Assembly: GCA_028023455.1 (NCBI GenBank)
Contig: JAQFVV010000056.1
Location: 124,001-188,000, forward strand
Length of the DNA: 64,000 bases
From: Epiperipatus broadwayi
Lineage: Eukaryota > Onychophora > Udeonychophora > Euonychophora > Peripatidae
Direction of reading: 5' to 3'
A program made the translations under genes and the position numbers. Below the pieces are notes generated by a model that was not told the DNA's origin, made no database searches, and saw only the letters and a program-made list of their open reading frames with translations. Shown here in pieces: positions 13,496 through 27,499 of this stretch (positions are counted from its first letter, which is position 1; each line of letters opens with the position of its first letter).

Positions 13496-13620
13496 TAACA
13501 TTTATTAATAAACTATAATGTGTAATAGCATATATTTACAGAAAGAATATTAAGTTAACATTTATTAATAACGATAATGTATCATAGTATATATTTACAA
13601 AAAAATTATTAAGTTAACAA
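13496..13620. repeat. Tandem duplication, about 60 bp unit
   Basis: AACATTTATTAATAA followed by a TATAATGT..ATATATTTACA..ATTAAGTT stretch occurs at 13496 and again at 13557 with a few substitutions. Confidence 0.8.
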
Positions 13621-13913
13621 GGATGATCTTCTATCATTTTAAGGGCTTAAAACAATAAATCTGCCTGTACCAGATTTCATGATAGAAGTCCATTCTCGAG
13701 CAATTTTTATTTACAATACAGAAAACAAAATGATTCAAAATAAAGCATATACAAAATGAGATTAGATAATTCACTATATATATATAACAAAAGGAAAAAA
13801 GCAAATTGAGAGTTCAGTAATTCTAAGTCTACCCCATTAATATAATTATCACAATGATGTTTATATGTTGGAGTAAATATATTTATAACTTTTCAAAAAA
13901 AAAAAAAAGACCC

Positions 13914-13916
13914 ATT

Positions 13917-13957
<41 letters not shown>
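13914..13957. repeat. Compound (CA)n-(TA)n microsatellite
   Basis: About eleven CA units run directly into about nine TA units, just after a poly(A) tract. Confidence 0.95.
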
Positions 13958-14734
13958 CTGTAAGTCATATTAAAGTTAGTGAAAAGTAACAAAAAGATCA
14001 TTCACTCAAGTCGATTAATTGTGCACCCAGAAACAAAAACAATTACAAGTAGATATTATTAAAACTTATTAGTAAGTAATATAACTTTGTTCTAGAGTCT
14101 GAAATTAATGTTGATTATATTAAAACCTTACTTGAGACTGCTTGGATGAAGCGATGTTGAATTCCCAGAAAGATCTGTAAATTTACCTTTATTAATAAGT
14201 ATACATATTTACTAATTCTGATTCCTTACTCCCTTTATATATCAACATATCGATACATTTCACATAACTGATCCCACTCTTAAAATGCAGGTGACCAAAA
14301 TTGAAGATGAAGTTGAATACACAAAGGAAAAAAAATTTACAAGATATGAAATTGCAAATAAAAATAACAAAAATAAAAACCACATGAATCATATATATAT
14401 ATATCTGAAAAAAACAAGCATTGTTCACAGCTATAAGTCTATGTACTTGAATGCCAATCTCTATACACAACGTTCCCATCCATTGACTCTGCTGACATCT
14501 GCACACTCTGTACTAGTTGGTTAAAAGCAAGCACAGACCAATTATTTCCTCTGAACACATAGCATAAATCCATCGAACAGTGATATTCAGTAACACTTTG
14601 TAAAATAAACATTTTCATACACAGGTTTCTAATGGCATCGAAGTTGACATCGGATGCCCACAGTATATTTGTTTACCACAAACACATTGCAATGATTACT
14701 TTACTATTGACTAATATTTATATCATGGCTTCAT

Positions 14735-14757
14735 ATATATATATATATATATATATA
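14735..14757. repeat. (AT)n microsatellite
   Basis: Uninterrupted alternating AT run of about 23 bases. Confidence 0.9.
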
Positions 14758-15817
14758 GGAAAAAGGCTTAAAGAAACAATCAATGTCTAGTAGTTTCACA
14801 TTTCTTTTTCTTTATCTCCATAACAACCAATTTAAGCTTTCTAGAACAAATTAAACCATTAGTTCATTTTTGCTATTTATATATTCAAGTTTGTTGTTTC
14901 AACAGTTGAGATTAATTTTCTACTTTCTTTCTATCCCAATGATAGAGATTTTCTATTAATTTTTACATATAAACATTAAGTTTCAAAATTCATATTCTTA
15001 CTGTTTTTAATGCCAGAACAGTTTTTTTTTAAAATAAAATAAAAGACTTTTCTTTATATTCTGATGGTTTAATTGTTAGACCAGTCAAGTGAAAATCACG
15101 AGACTGTTTTCTCATGCTGGCTTGAGCCTATTGTTATTAATTAATAAAAAAAAAATCATAAAAACATTATTATTTTATCTTTTTTACTTAAGCTTCATTA
15201 TTCAAACCCGATCACTTACTAACTATTTTGACCTTATATATTTTGACTTTGATCATGTCTGTCTTATCAGTAAATTAGTTATTATTTTTGTTGTTACTGA
15301 TATTAAGTGCATTTGTGTAGATAATGAATTTGTCTGCTTTCAAGATGTATATATAAAAAAAAATTAATTTCTCAAAATAGATAAAAATATTAGTTTATAT
15401 GTATGTTTCGTGTAAATAAACAGGTATGTAGAATAAATTATTTGCCTACCACTTGGTCTGAATTCAAACACTGAGAAAAATTGGGATAGGTGTGATGGTT
15501 GATTGTAAGTCATCCCTTACAATATATATAGTTTTATTACATATTTCAATTGAATTTTTCCATTCTACAAGATTTTTTATTCATGCTCTTGTTAGCTAAA
15601 ATAATTTTTACTTTATGTCAGCAAATATTAGTATGTAATATAAGGAAATGTTTTAAATATTAGGTTTTCTCAAAAAAATGTAGCCCAGTATAATTGCATA
15701 AAAAGAAGGATATGCATAAATGAATTAGTTTATACCCCTAAGTGAAAGTAAAAATATGTGACTAAAAGTACATTTTATACATTATAATACTGAAATAATA
15801 ATGACAAATAACCCAAA

Positions 15818-15895
15818 TACATTATATAATACATTATATAATATAATACATTATATTATATAATACATTATATAATATAATACATTATAATCAAA
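15818..15895. repeat. ACATTATATAAT short tandem repeat
   Basis: Repeated ACATTATATAAT/ATAATACATTATA units, self-complementary in part, probably slippage-generated. Confidence 0.8.
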
Positions 15896-16829
15896 AATAT
15901 GGATCTATAATGTATATTTTTAATTGCATTTATTATGACCTGAATCTAATTTTAGTTAAAATTATTAAAAGTGTTAATACCCCCACCCCCATCCCAGAAG
16001 TCTTCTACAAAACTTTCTATTTTTTAAAGAATTAAATCAACTTTGTCTTGTCTGATAACTGAAATTTATTTCATAACTTTATAAACTTTAAAATAAATAA
16101 ATAAGAAGAAATGTCTTTAATTTTTCAGTTTTTCAATAAGATATTCATCAATGCCTTGACTTTTGATTAAGTCAATCTACTTGTCAATCAATAATCATGC
16201 TTTTCTTTTCTTTTTTCTTTTTTTCTAACATTATATTCTTTATCAAAAAATTAATTAATTTTATTCAAGATAGACTAATTTTTATTTGAATATTTGCATT
16301 TTCTTTGAACATCAGAGAGATCTAATTAAAGTTCATTTGTTTGTATTGTTGTTATCTACAACGTTCTTAACTCATATGTAAGAAAACCAAATTCAAAGTT
16401 GTAATAAATTTTCTGAAATACATTTTAAAAAGTTACAAAAATAGCCTATAAATATCTGATATTTAAAATAAAAAATTCATAATAATAAATACTAGTTCCT
16501 ATTCTGTAATGTTTAATGCTCAGATTAAGTTCATATTTGCAAAAAAAAAAAAAAGAACACTTAAGTCTACTGAAACATACATACTTAATCAAACTCAAAT
16601 AAAATATAATTTTTTTCTGATTAAAATATATATATACTAATAATAGGTATACTTACCAATTCTTGGATATAAAATGGCATTTGAATGCACTACAGAATAT
16701 CAATTCTCATCACAGAATAAGTATGAAAAAATATGTGCTAGAAATAGCAAAGACAAATCAAAAGTGCATTACAGAGGTGAAAATAAATATGCATCATTGG
16801 CATTATTGAACGAATTAAGGGTCATGAAA

Positions 16830-17062
16830 TGAAGCTGAATTTAGAATATTGCCAGAAAATATGATACTAGATAATAAAAGAAAAGAAATCTTAAACCAAA
16901 TCTCAAGAGGTCATAAAAGACATAGAAAGAAATGTGTGTGAGGTGGATAAAATAAAATAAAAAAGTTACTTGAAGCAAGATGGAGAAAAGTATGCATATG
17001 AGAAACTTAATTAAATCTGGAGAGATGATCATCCTGTTGTGGATGATAATGGTTGAAAAGTT
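16830..17062 (+). pseudogene. Old RTE LINE 3' end relic
   Basis: The plus strand carries a decayed version of the RTE C-terminal coding end: CAAGAGGTCATAAAAGACATAG, TGTGTGAGGTGGATAA, then GGAGAGATGATCATCCTG, GTGGATGATAATGGTTGA. These correspond in order to the region at 2885-3040 of the young RTE copy. The reading frame is destroyed and there is no GAT-rich tail, so this is an ancient truncated insertion. The minus-strand frame at 16841-17032 is a shadow. Confidence 0.7.
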
Positions 17063-20000
17063 ATGATAATAATTCCTGAACTAATTCATCAATATAATAA
17101 GAATGAATAATACAAAAAATATCACAAAAAATAACTTTGTTTATTACAAAACTTAAAATCTGCTGTTAAAATTTAACACTTTTTTTATTAGAAAATATTT
17201 TGGATTAAACTTGTACAGCAATTCCTTTTATTATAAACCTTCATTATGCAAATACTGTTTAATTATATGAAAATACATTAATTAAGATGGTCAGTGTAAT
17301 TACTTTCTAGTAAATTCCCCATTTAACATTACAAATGTTAAATTTTGATTTGCAAATGTGTATGTTAACAGATATATACTCCTGTATAAATAACTCATTT
17401 TTTTTGTTTAAAAACTTTCACAATTCCTTAGCATAATAATCATCATAAATAATTATTCCCAAGTGTTTTTAATAGCAGGAATATGCAGAAAAAATGAAAC
17501 ACAATAGAAAAAAAATTTGCATAAAAATGTAATACTGTTAATTTTTAAAGTACAATAAAATATGATAAACAAATTTACTGGAAAAATAAATCTACTTAAC
17601 AATTATAAATTAATGAAATTTGACAAGGAATTCAAAGCTAAAAAAAAAAAAAAAAATTAAGAATGCTAAAACATATAAATCAAATTTACATAAAACAGAA
17701 ATAGAAATTTCAAAGATATTAAAACAGGAAAATGATAATATATACACTCAGAAATATATTATGCTAATTATTATAAAATAAAAGTTACCAATGTCTTACT
17801 GCTTAAAATTATTAAGTATATCAGGCTCTATTTCATAATTTTTCATATAATATATGTTTGGATTTTTTTATTTATCATGTAAAAACTAATTTGTAGGCAG
17901 AACAGTTGTCAAATAGAGTAATTTAATAATAATCATCCTGAAATAATTCCTGATTAGAAAAAATATGGCCAATTAAAAAGATCTGTTGATCTAAAAAAAT
18001 AGATTTATTATAATAAAATGATGATGAGAAAGGGTGCCTGGATGACTTGAGAAAGATGGTATGCTTGAATATCAACCACTTGATCTCATGAAAAAAAACC
18101 ACAAAAAAAAAAATATTTGATGTGTTCTACATCTCTGGTGCTCAAAGTTTCTTGATTTCAAAAGCAATTATTAATAATCATAAGGTTAATTGATTGGAAG
18201 TCAGGTGACATTAAAACACACTAATTATGTGAAGTTAGTAGTGTGAATGTGTTACTAAATTATGAACTGATCCTGGAATTTTTAAATGAGTTCATAACTC
18301 TATCACTTTACTATGATAAACAACAAATGATAATGAATAAATTTAAGACATTTTTTAATCATAAGATAACTAATATTCATCACCTTTGATAGAGTATTAA
18401 TTAAATCAACAGGAAAATGCTTAGGGGTGAAATAGAAAAGGTGGGAAACAGTCCAAATAAAAAAACTCATAAAATTTGAAAAATATGATTTTAATTGTTT
18501 ACTGGCAAAAAAAAAAAAAATCTTATAGTATTATAAAAATATAAACATACATCAGAATATATAATAAAAGTTTTGAATGTAACAATCCATATATCAAATA
18601 CATTTTCACTTATTGTTAGTTTAAAAATATATCTAAATAAAGTACAACCTTTTGTTTGATCTAACAATAATTTATAACAATGAATGATTACTTTTTAAAA
18701 TAATAATAATATTTTCCTATAAATCTTCATAAATCCTATAAATGCTCATATAAAAAAAGTTTAACAATCTATAATTCATCATTTATTTATGATCATCTGT
18801 GGGAATCCTTTTCAATGTAAAGTACACTTATTTTTAAATAAAAAATTTAAAACTATTATTTATGTATTTTAAAAGTAAAACAATTTATTATCTCTTCCTA
18901 AGTATGCATTTACACTATCATACAAAAATCCAGAAAAAAACAAAAAAAAACAAAGTTAGACCAAGATTAAAAAGTTGGAAAATAAAGAAAAAAAGATTGG
19001 AGTCAGAATTGCTGTGCTTATATTAAAAAATAGACATATGATTGTACAAATGCCCTACTCCATAGCCCTAATTAATACAGAGAAATTAGGATAACAAAAG
19101 AAAATCATAATAACAAGGTTTTATACTAATCTAAGTAAATGAAAACAGTAATATAAAAAAAAAGATAGAGAAATAAAATAAAAATTATTATCTTAAATAC
19201 AAATAATGATTTTTATATTATATTAGAAAAATAATAATATACTAAACAAAATATCACCAGCCTCTTTCAGTTCACATTTAATATACATTAAGAGCAGTAA
19301 CCCACTCCATCAAATATATATATATAAATAATCAAACAATACAAGATGGTAATTTCAATCAAATCTCTGTACAAGTTGACTTATGTTTCAAAGTCTTAGA
19401 ATATTTTAAAATATCCAAATTATTATGCTAATAAATCAAAACAAGATTGTACATTTAGTTGGTATAACCAAAGAATATTCAGTTATTGCTCTCATGTACT
19501 AGATGGCTCTAGAATAAGAATAAGATGTCTTTATAAAATGTAGATAAATTATAAATACACAAAACCCATTAGTGAAATAAGATAGGTCTAGCAATGGTAT
19601 GTTGATATTCAAACTTAGAATGGAGCTAAACAATTTTTCTTCTTTTTGGTCATCACATCAACATTTTTCTGGTTGACTTTTATTGTCTTAGACTTTATTT
19701 TTTCAATCATCTTAATATGATTACAAACACAGGAACTGTCCAACATTGTAGCAAGTTGGATTGCCAGTCATGGAAACCAGATTATTAATCTGATGCAGTG
19801 ACCATAAACAGTTAAATATTATTCAACAACCATTGCTGATGAGAGATGATATCATAAAATAATGAATAGTGAAGTCATGGCTTGCCTTTAAAATTATTGA
19901 TATGGTAAATATCTTTCAGCTATAAATAGGATGGCATTATATGTAGCTTTTACATGAAGTAAACTATAATTAAATAATAAACAGGTAATAGGGATTTTTA

Positions 20001-20900
20001 AAAACTCCTAAATGAATATTTTGATTTATAGCGACCCTCAGATATAATGTTTGGTTACATACATTAGACTGATTACATAAGTATCTTTCACTTAGGTCAC
20101 TTTAATTGACCCCTTGCAAAGCAAGAGCCTTTTCCAAAGCTATTCATAAAAGAACAATGAAGAATAAAGCATTATTGTCTGTACAATTTGAACATTTTTA
20201 CCCTTATTTTACCCATTCAATGAAGAATAGCCAGATAACCATTTACTCACCAATAATGAATGATTTACTGAAGCTATGGGCTGACTATATGGAAGAAAAA
20301 CCCTGACCTAATTAGAAGTGGATTTTTTTTTAATTTTAGGTTTTATCTGATCTAAATGCAAGCTCAGGTTTTGCACAGAAGTGACATAAACTTACTATTA
20401 TTTCATAAAGTTCATTCTTCATTTTGCACCAGATTGATCATATACTTCACACTGTATATGATGAACCTAAGGAGCAAATTAGATTGTTCTATTGTTCCCA
20501 AAGATAAGTAGTTTTTTTAATAAATACATAAAAAGCATTATATTTTATAAGTCTAAGTATGTGATATAATTAATTAGTTATTTATATGAAAAAAATCATA
20601 TGCAATAGCTTTCTAAGATTAAAATTTCATGGATTGAGTGCCCCAATTTGATCTTTCAAATTGAGCTACTATCTCAGCTATAATTTTGGAATGAAAGATC
20701 CATAACTTTCCAAAAAATATTGAATATAAATTTCCTAATTTGCATATATATTTTTAACAAAATAATAATAAAGATCTTGCAAAAATAAAAATGTATGAAA
20801 AACTAAGCAAAATTAATCTTCTGTACAAGTTAATGACATAATGATTTTCTTTAATATACAGTAGAAGTATATATATATATAATAATGAATAAAAATTAGA
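17063..20900. other. AT-rich DNA, no gene seen
   Basis: Many poly(A) and AT stretches and no recognisable domain, RNA gene or repeat boundary. A 66-codon frame at 20106-20306 has a somewhat less biased composition (MTPCKARAFSKAIHKRTMKN) but nothing that identifies it. Confidence 0.5.
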
Positions 20901-20912
20901 ATATAATATTCA

Positions 20913-21780
20913 TTAAATAGAAATAAACTTTAACAAAAGAGCTATTGTAGGTTTATGAAAAAAACTTTTTACTCTAGAATTGTTAATTAGTTCAATGGAT
21001 TGCTCCATCTGAGTTCCTAAACTTTTGATTAACTGCTCCTGTTTATATTGTAATTTTTCTTTCTCTCTATTATTAGTTTCTTGACATTCATTTAATTTAG
21101 CTTCTAAAACTTCATCCTTATTTTTGCATTCTAACCTGTACTTTTCAATTTTAGTTTCCATGTTCCTGGTTCAAATTTGTCCCTCTTGTATACTATCTTC
21201 TAACTTACTGATTTTTATTTGCATTTGACCTTGAGTTTCCTCCATCTTGCTCTCTAGTTCATTAAACTTAACTTAAAATTATGTATTTTCTTTTGTCCCA
21301 TTTTTATTTCATGAATTAGGTCAGTATGTGCATGCTTGATTTCTTATTTCAATCTATTCTCTAACTCATATTGACCCTCTTCTATCTTCATGATTAACAT
21401 TTCCTGGCTTTGCTTCATGTCTAGTTTAAACTCTTCTTAACTTTGTTTCATTTCCATTTTATTTTTTGCCACATTTTTCTTGGTTATGCTTCATTCCTGT
21501 TTAAAAGTTTCCTGACTTTGTTTCAATTCTTGTGTCAGTATTACTAGACTTTCATTGAGCTTATTCATTAAATCTCTTCATAAATTTTCCTACTTTTGTT
21601 TAATTTCTACCATTAACCTCTGCAACATTGCATTTATAGATTCATTTTGATCATTTCTTGATGTGACAGAGACTTCATTAACTTCTCTTTCCAGTCCTAA
21701 TATCTAACTCTTTCTCATTTTTGATATTTTATTTCAAATTTGTATTTATGACTATATTTTAAAAAGGTGAGAACATGATT
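20913..21780 (-). pseudogene. CCL coiled-coil protein, broken (copy A)
   Basis: A long amphipathic coiled coil, interrupted by a few stops and frameshifts. The longest intact piece is 82 codons (20913-21161). Upstream pieces contain repeated short units of the type KQSQE (KQELKQSQ, MKQSQEMLIMKIEEG, LESKMEETQGQMQIKISKLED) and then METKIEKYRLECKNKDEVLEA. The same order occurs in copies B, D and E. Coiled coils like this are common in retrotransposon Gag or ORF1 proteins, where they drive self-assembly; that role is inferred. No Cys knuckle or enzyme motif is present in this piece. The last codons (after MEQSIELI) look like flanking DNA. Confidence 0.75.
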
Positions 21781-22985
21781 CTCCTCCATTTAATGTCTCA
21801 GACCAAATGAAATGAATAACTTATTTCCTTTACTACGCTTTATATGCTGAATCTACAAATTAAATTAAATCACGACTCACCCACATTTCAATTCATGTAA
21901 TACATCATTTTAATATAAAATACCACAATAACATTTTGTTTCAATAGTGACTAATTTACCTATCCACAATATTACTATCCCAAACTAAGGTGTAAAAATT
22001 TATTTATTTATTTTGAATTCAATTTATATTGTGTATAATATTGAATAAACTTTATGTTTATGATATCGTCAACAAATTCAACCAATGAGCACTAATGTTT
22101 TCCATCTATTTTCTAAAATAAATAGGATACAATATCTTCAATAAATAAGCTAGCTTCAAATACTTTTACTTTGTGAAGAGAACTGTCATATTTATTAATA
22201 ATGAGACCACATTTCTTTGGCATTTTACTAACATATACACATACTAGTGCTTTTAAAGTCACAAACATAAACTCTTATTTTATTACTATATGACAAGTCC
22301 AGGCAATATGTCATTTTTGACATATTTATAAAAGATTTTATATATAAAGCATTTTACTACTTTGCTATTTCTCAACTCATATATTCTTATAATTCTATTT
22401 TTCAGAAACAATTTGACAACCCACTCTAAATTCAAAGCTTTAACAAGCACAACCACAAATTTAAAAATTATCTATTGAGTCATTCATTACACTATTTAAT
22501 CTAACACTAGTATGCACAAAAATAGCTGATATTAATTGTGATCATTAATCAAATATTTTAATTCTATCTGTCTATTATTATAGACTTTACATCTCTCATG
22601 GATCATTTATAAATATTTGTGCCCTTATTGGGCAGCCAAAATGTAAAAAATAAATATTCTAAACAAAAATAATTTTAATATTATTTTTAATATTATTTAT
22701 ATAACTATAAATTATATTTATATATTTAAATTATTTATATTTATTTAATTTATATATTATTTTAAAATAATATTCTAAATGAAAATATAATGGTAAAATA
22801 AAAGTTATTCCCTGAATAGCTTGCATATTTGGATAATCATGAATATAATAGAAAATATTATAACTGAGCAGGGCTGGCTAGCCTGCAAGTGTCTCATCGA
22901 TTTGGAAAACCACATATAATAAATAAAATCATGAACTAAGTGATTTCTCCATTTATGCACTAAATATTTGGGCAATCTAAAACAT
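20913..22985 (-). mobile_element. CCL element copy A (5' part, truncated)
   Basis: Minus-strand copy of the repeat family that recurs at 26-39 kb. Read in its sense direction it has an upstream part with AGCCAGCCCTGCTCAGTTATA (22860 region), then TTTACATTTTGGCTGCCCAA (about 22636-22655), an untranslated leader, and a coiled-coil reading frame from about 21780 to 20913. It stops there, before the Cys/His domain, so it is 3'-truncated. Copy C at 32.6-33.29 kb shares the same upstream sequence and the same outer boundary (TTTAGTGCATAA). TGGCTGCCCAA directly after ...TTTACA has the position of a primer-binding site after a 5' LTR, but I cannot match it to a tRNA. Confidence 0.8.
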
Positions 22986-23669
22986 ACTACATAAACATTG
23001 TACTTAGGCAACTAAAATATATAACTAATAAATAAATATGTTGATCAACAAATGGCTCTATAACAGTCTAGAATTATATTTACAATGCATTCATGAAATT
23101 GTAAAACACCAATGGTCCAGAGAAGTATCCTGTTTGACAAAGAAGATACAATTCAAAGAGTAATGATTTCATGATGATAAATATAGTATGGTATGTACAA
23201 TGACCTATCTTAATGATAAAATAAATTGTGTAATAATATAGTTTTATAAAAGGGGTGGCCAAACTTTTAAACATCAGGAGTGACTTCTTTGGTAAAAATG
23301 TATCTGAGGGCAACTACATGTTTTATTCAGGACTTTGAAACAGAAAAATTTTGCACAATCTATCACATTTTTGCTATTTTTTTTTAGTTTTAAAATAATT
23401 TTATTTAGGGAGAATATTGGTTTTTTAATACATTAACTTTTATTTTATTGGAAATTTGTAGCTTTATCGGTATTTAAATTTTAATTCTAAAAACATCCAC
23501 TACAGGCAGTGCTTTTCACAAAAAAATTATTTCCGATTGCAGTCTATTGTATATAGTCCTGCCTCTTTCACTTTATAAAGTGCCACAAAGCACTGACTGT
23601 CAACTTGGGCTATTGTTCTCCAGGCATTTCTAAGTGTTAAAGTCAAAAATCAAACCAAAATGTTTTATG

Positions 23670-24062
23670 CTTCCGTAATAGATTTTGAATGTAAATAAAT
23701 ATGTTTCTGATAATTGTTTACAGTCATAATTAAGTTTTTATATTAATTTATCTAAGTATCAAGTTTGATAAGAAAATTTTTAAATTTTACAAGAAGAATA
23801 ATCAAGGAAAAGTGAATATCACTAAACTGCTATTCAAGACAAGTCAATAACATTGACTGCTATTGCTTTCATAATAGATTTTGAACATAAATAAATATAT
23901 TTCTCATAATTTTGTACATTCATAAGTAAGTTTTTACATTCATTTACTTAAATATAAACTTTGATTTAAAAAATTTTAAATTTTACAAGAAAAATAATCA
24001 AAGAAAGTGAATAGTGCTTGACCACTATTCAAAACAAGTGAATAATACTGACTTCTGTTTGC
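23670..24062. repeat. Diverged tandem duplication, about 195 bp unit
   Basis: Two head-to-tail units (about 23670-23868 and 23869-24062) share AATAGATTTTGAA, AAATAAATAT, TAAATTTTACAAGAA, AATAATCAA, AGTGAATA and AATACTGACT-like blocks in the same order. A weaker third unit may follow to about 24240. Confidence 0.75.
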
Positions 24063-24239
24063 ATATCAATAACATTCGGTGATAGCTAACACATAACTAT
24101 TTTTCATAAATATTTATGAATTTTATGATTACTTTTTACATTATATTGACTAATAATGTGGCTAAATTTAGATTTTTATTTCAAATATTTAATTTTAGAC
24201 AAAGAAAAGATAACAGAAGTAAATAATCAGTTATCATAA

Positions 24240-25950
24240 TTTCTAAGACACAAGAAATCACCACCAGAGTTTTCAAGTAATGATTGATTAAAATATAATT
24301 CCTTTGTTTTACTGGATGCTATTTTTCATATGCTTTTCTTCAATTATTAATAACATTTTAAATTTTTTGTTACATTTAACCAATTTGAATATAAAATAAT
24401 TCAATTTTTAGAAGCTAAATTAAAACAATTCTGATTATTGTACATTAGTATATTTCAGAGAAAAAAAAATAGATAGATCCATATTTAATGAATATCACTC
24501 AAATTATTACTCAATCCGGCCAATAAAAAAATTCATCAGACAAAAATTAAATTACCTCAGCTCCCTCTAGTATTATAATTTGTCCATGTCATTTTATAAA
24601 ATATTTATTAAATTACAATTTTAGATTGCCCATAATAATTATTTTATAAAGCTGGTACTGAATTTTAAAAAAAAATTTTAAAAAAAATTAATGTTTTAGA
24701 ATTATATTAAAACCCAACAAAGTACACAGTTGATTATCAGAAATCTCGTGGTTGATGTCTTGGACACACCGTTTTATAATGGTTTATGCAATAAATAAAT
24801 CAAGGTACTTAGGTTAATAATAATATTATAAATTATTGAAATAAGCATTAATTCATTGAGGTAACAAAAATAAAGATCATAACTCAAATTTACCAATTAC
24901 AATCAAATATCCTGTAATATATTTTTATAATTTATCTCTGCCTCCTTTGATTGCAATTAGTAACATAATATATACACCTTTACCCCCCCTAGTGATGGCA
25001 ATTAGTCCTCCAAAACTCATCCTTAAGCAAGAATATTGTATACAGAATACATATTTATAATGGAGGTCTATGGAAAAAAAATTGGTTGGTTCCAGTCAAT
25101 GTAAAATATCCACATTGGTTTCCAAACTCAAAGATTTTCTTGATTTTTTCATGGTCATGATGACTAAATACGGTATCTAAAAAGAAAGTTTTATATCACT
25201 AGGGGAAAAATGCATATTTTCACTGTTTAAAAAGTACAGTACAGCAAAAAGAAAGAGAAAGTGAAACTAAATTTGAATTTAAGAGTTTGTATATTCTTCT
25301 GCAGAAGTTTTTCATCATAATGAAAAAAAATCCATAATAAAGTGCATTTTTTAAAAATTTGCATTATAGTACATATTAGTGAACATTTATGTTTATTCAT
25401 TATGTGAAATTATTAAAATTAAAAAACAATGTTTAATTATAAATTATTGAATTGAACATAAAGACTTATTACTGTACTCCACAGTAACAAAAGGCTTAAT
25501 GTGTATCATTAAATCAGTCATGTTTAGAAAAAAAAAAGTCAACTTATTTTAAAAGAAAAAAAATCAAACTCTTCTAATTTTCTAAAACAGAGGCTAAGTT
25601 TATTTTTCTTACATTATATTTTTAGTAATATAATAGTGCCCCCCCCCATTTGTGTAGAAAGATTATTCATTCATTAACACTTATTTTAAATAAAATCAGT
25701 TTTTCTTTTTAAATTCTAATTCAGCATTCACGTTTAAAAAATTTTTCTTTTGATATGAAACCACTTGGGTGTACAGTAATAAAAAAACACACACACGCAG
25801 TTTAATATTCATATTTAGGGTTTTCCTGAAAGTTTGTGATGGTGGTATTTTAGTTGTACTGTTTTCATCATCTAATATAAGTGTTAAATGTCTAGAAAAG
25901 TTAAACTTTATTTAAATAATCCAAGTACTGTACACTATATTTAAATAAAG
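24240..25950. other. AT-rich DNA, no gene seen
   Basis: No recognisable frame or RNA gene. Contains a C-run (about 25640-25647) and poly(A) runs only. Confidence 0.5.
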
Positions 25951-27499
25951 TTTAATTTTTTTTTAAAGACCTTCAACACTTATATGTACAATATATAGTA
26001 TTATAGATTCATTAATTATATATATTTTAAGTTTATATGTTCTAAATTTTAAAAAAATTCCTGATTGTTATAGGCAATAATTGATTGTAAATTGAAGTAG
26101 TGGGTACAATTTGATGATTATCGCTATTGTGAAATATCACTAAGTAGCCAATCACTAAGTGAGGTTTAGGTGTACTTTAAATTATTAAAGCATAGTCATA
26201 AAAAGATCAATGACAAACTCATTCTCACAAGATAAGAGAATAAAGTAAAAAAGTTTTAATATTATTACTTTTTTAAAGAAAATTATATTTCATATTGCTT
26301 AGATTATATTGAATGGTAGGTATTAATTAAAATTATTAATAAAAATACTATAATAAATATTTTATCATGAAATCTTTTAACCATTTTTTAAGAAGTAAAA
26401 CTTATCTGATGGAGATAATTTAAAGAAAAACTTTTATTAGCATCTGTTATCATATTTTAGCATATATATGACTTCAGCTGAGATTCCATTATTCGGTGAT
26501 GTTTCCTTTGGCATGTTTTTCTAGCAGAACACAAACACAGGGATCCATAAGGAATTTTAATCATTAGATGATATCCAATTATACTCCTGTTGACATTACA
26601 ATCCATGGTAAATTCAATGATCTTAGCTCCATGATGCTGTGCATAGCATTTGTTGATATCTATTTCATTTTAATCATAAAGATATTAAACAAGAGGGAAG
26701 CTTTTGTTCTCCCATTCCAAGTGTTTTTCCTACTCACAGGGCATCTTGCTTTATAAGTACAGAATCTATTTCTAACATTAAGATAAAATAAAGACAAATG
26801 CTTAAGCAAACAAAAGTACGTGAGTTATTCCTGAAACCATTTTTGTAACTATGGGAATAAAAAACCATTTTTTCCTTCTTTTAAACTATGCTTGTAAACA
26901 TGTGATTTTCTTTCTTCTAATCTTAATAAGCATTGTTATCATTCAATAATAACTTAAATAAAATATTTCATTTTTTAATTTAATAAATAAATGGTTTACT
27001 TATTCCAGATTTATTCAAAATAATAAAATATATTTTATTAAACATATAACATTTTAAATTGTTTTCTTTATTTAATTACTTATACACTACAAAAAAACCA
27101 TACATGGCAGTATATTACATCACATATTCCCACCCACCTTTGATAAAAAATAAAGAACAATTCTAAACAATTAATATAAGATCATCAATACCAACAGAAC
27201 TTTCTATGAATAACTCATGGTTAATTAAAACTAAAGCACCACAACATGAAGTTAATGAATATGTGTCTTGTATTTTTTTAAACAGACTACAATTAACAGG
27301 AAAAATATCTTACGACAATTATAATCATTTGTATGTTACATTTCATCTTAACTGGATATTTCAAAAATAAGTCTATAGTATTATAATAGTTGCATAAATC
27401 TTGACCAATAAAATCAACCCCTTTCTTTCTGATAAATATTAATCCTTATACCAAATAAAAGTATGAATATAGTTGTCATAAATTGGATATTTATTATTA

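Noticed and set aside
14192-14524. Overlapping frames on both strands (104 and 79 codons)
   Set aside because: No domain on either strand; A/T-biased hydrophobic or Lys/Asn-rich composition as expected by chance.
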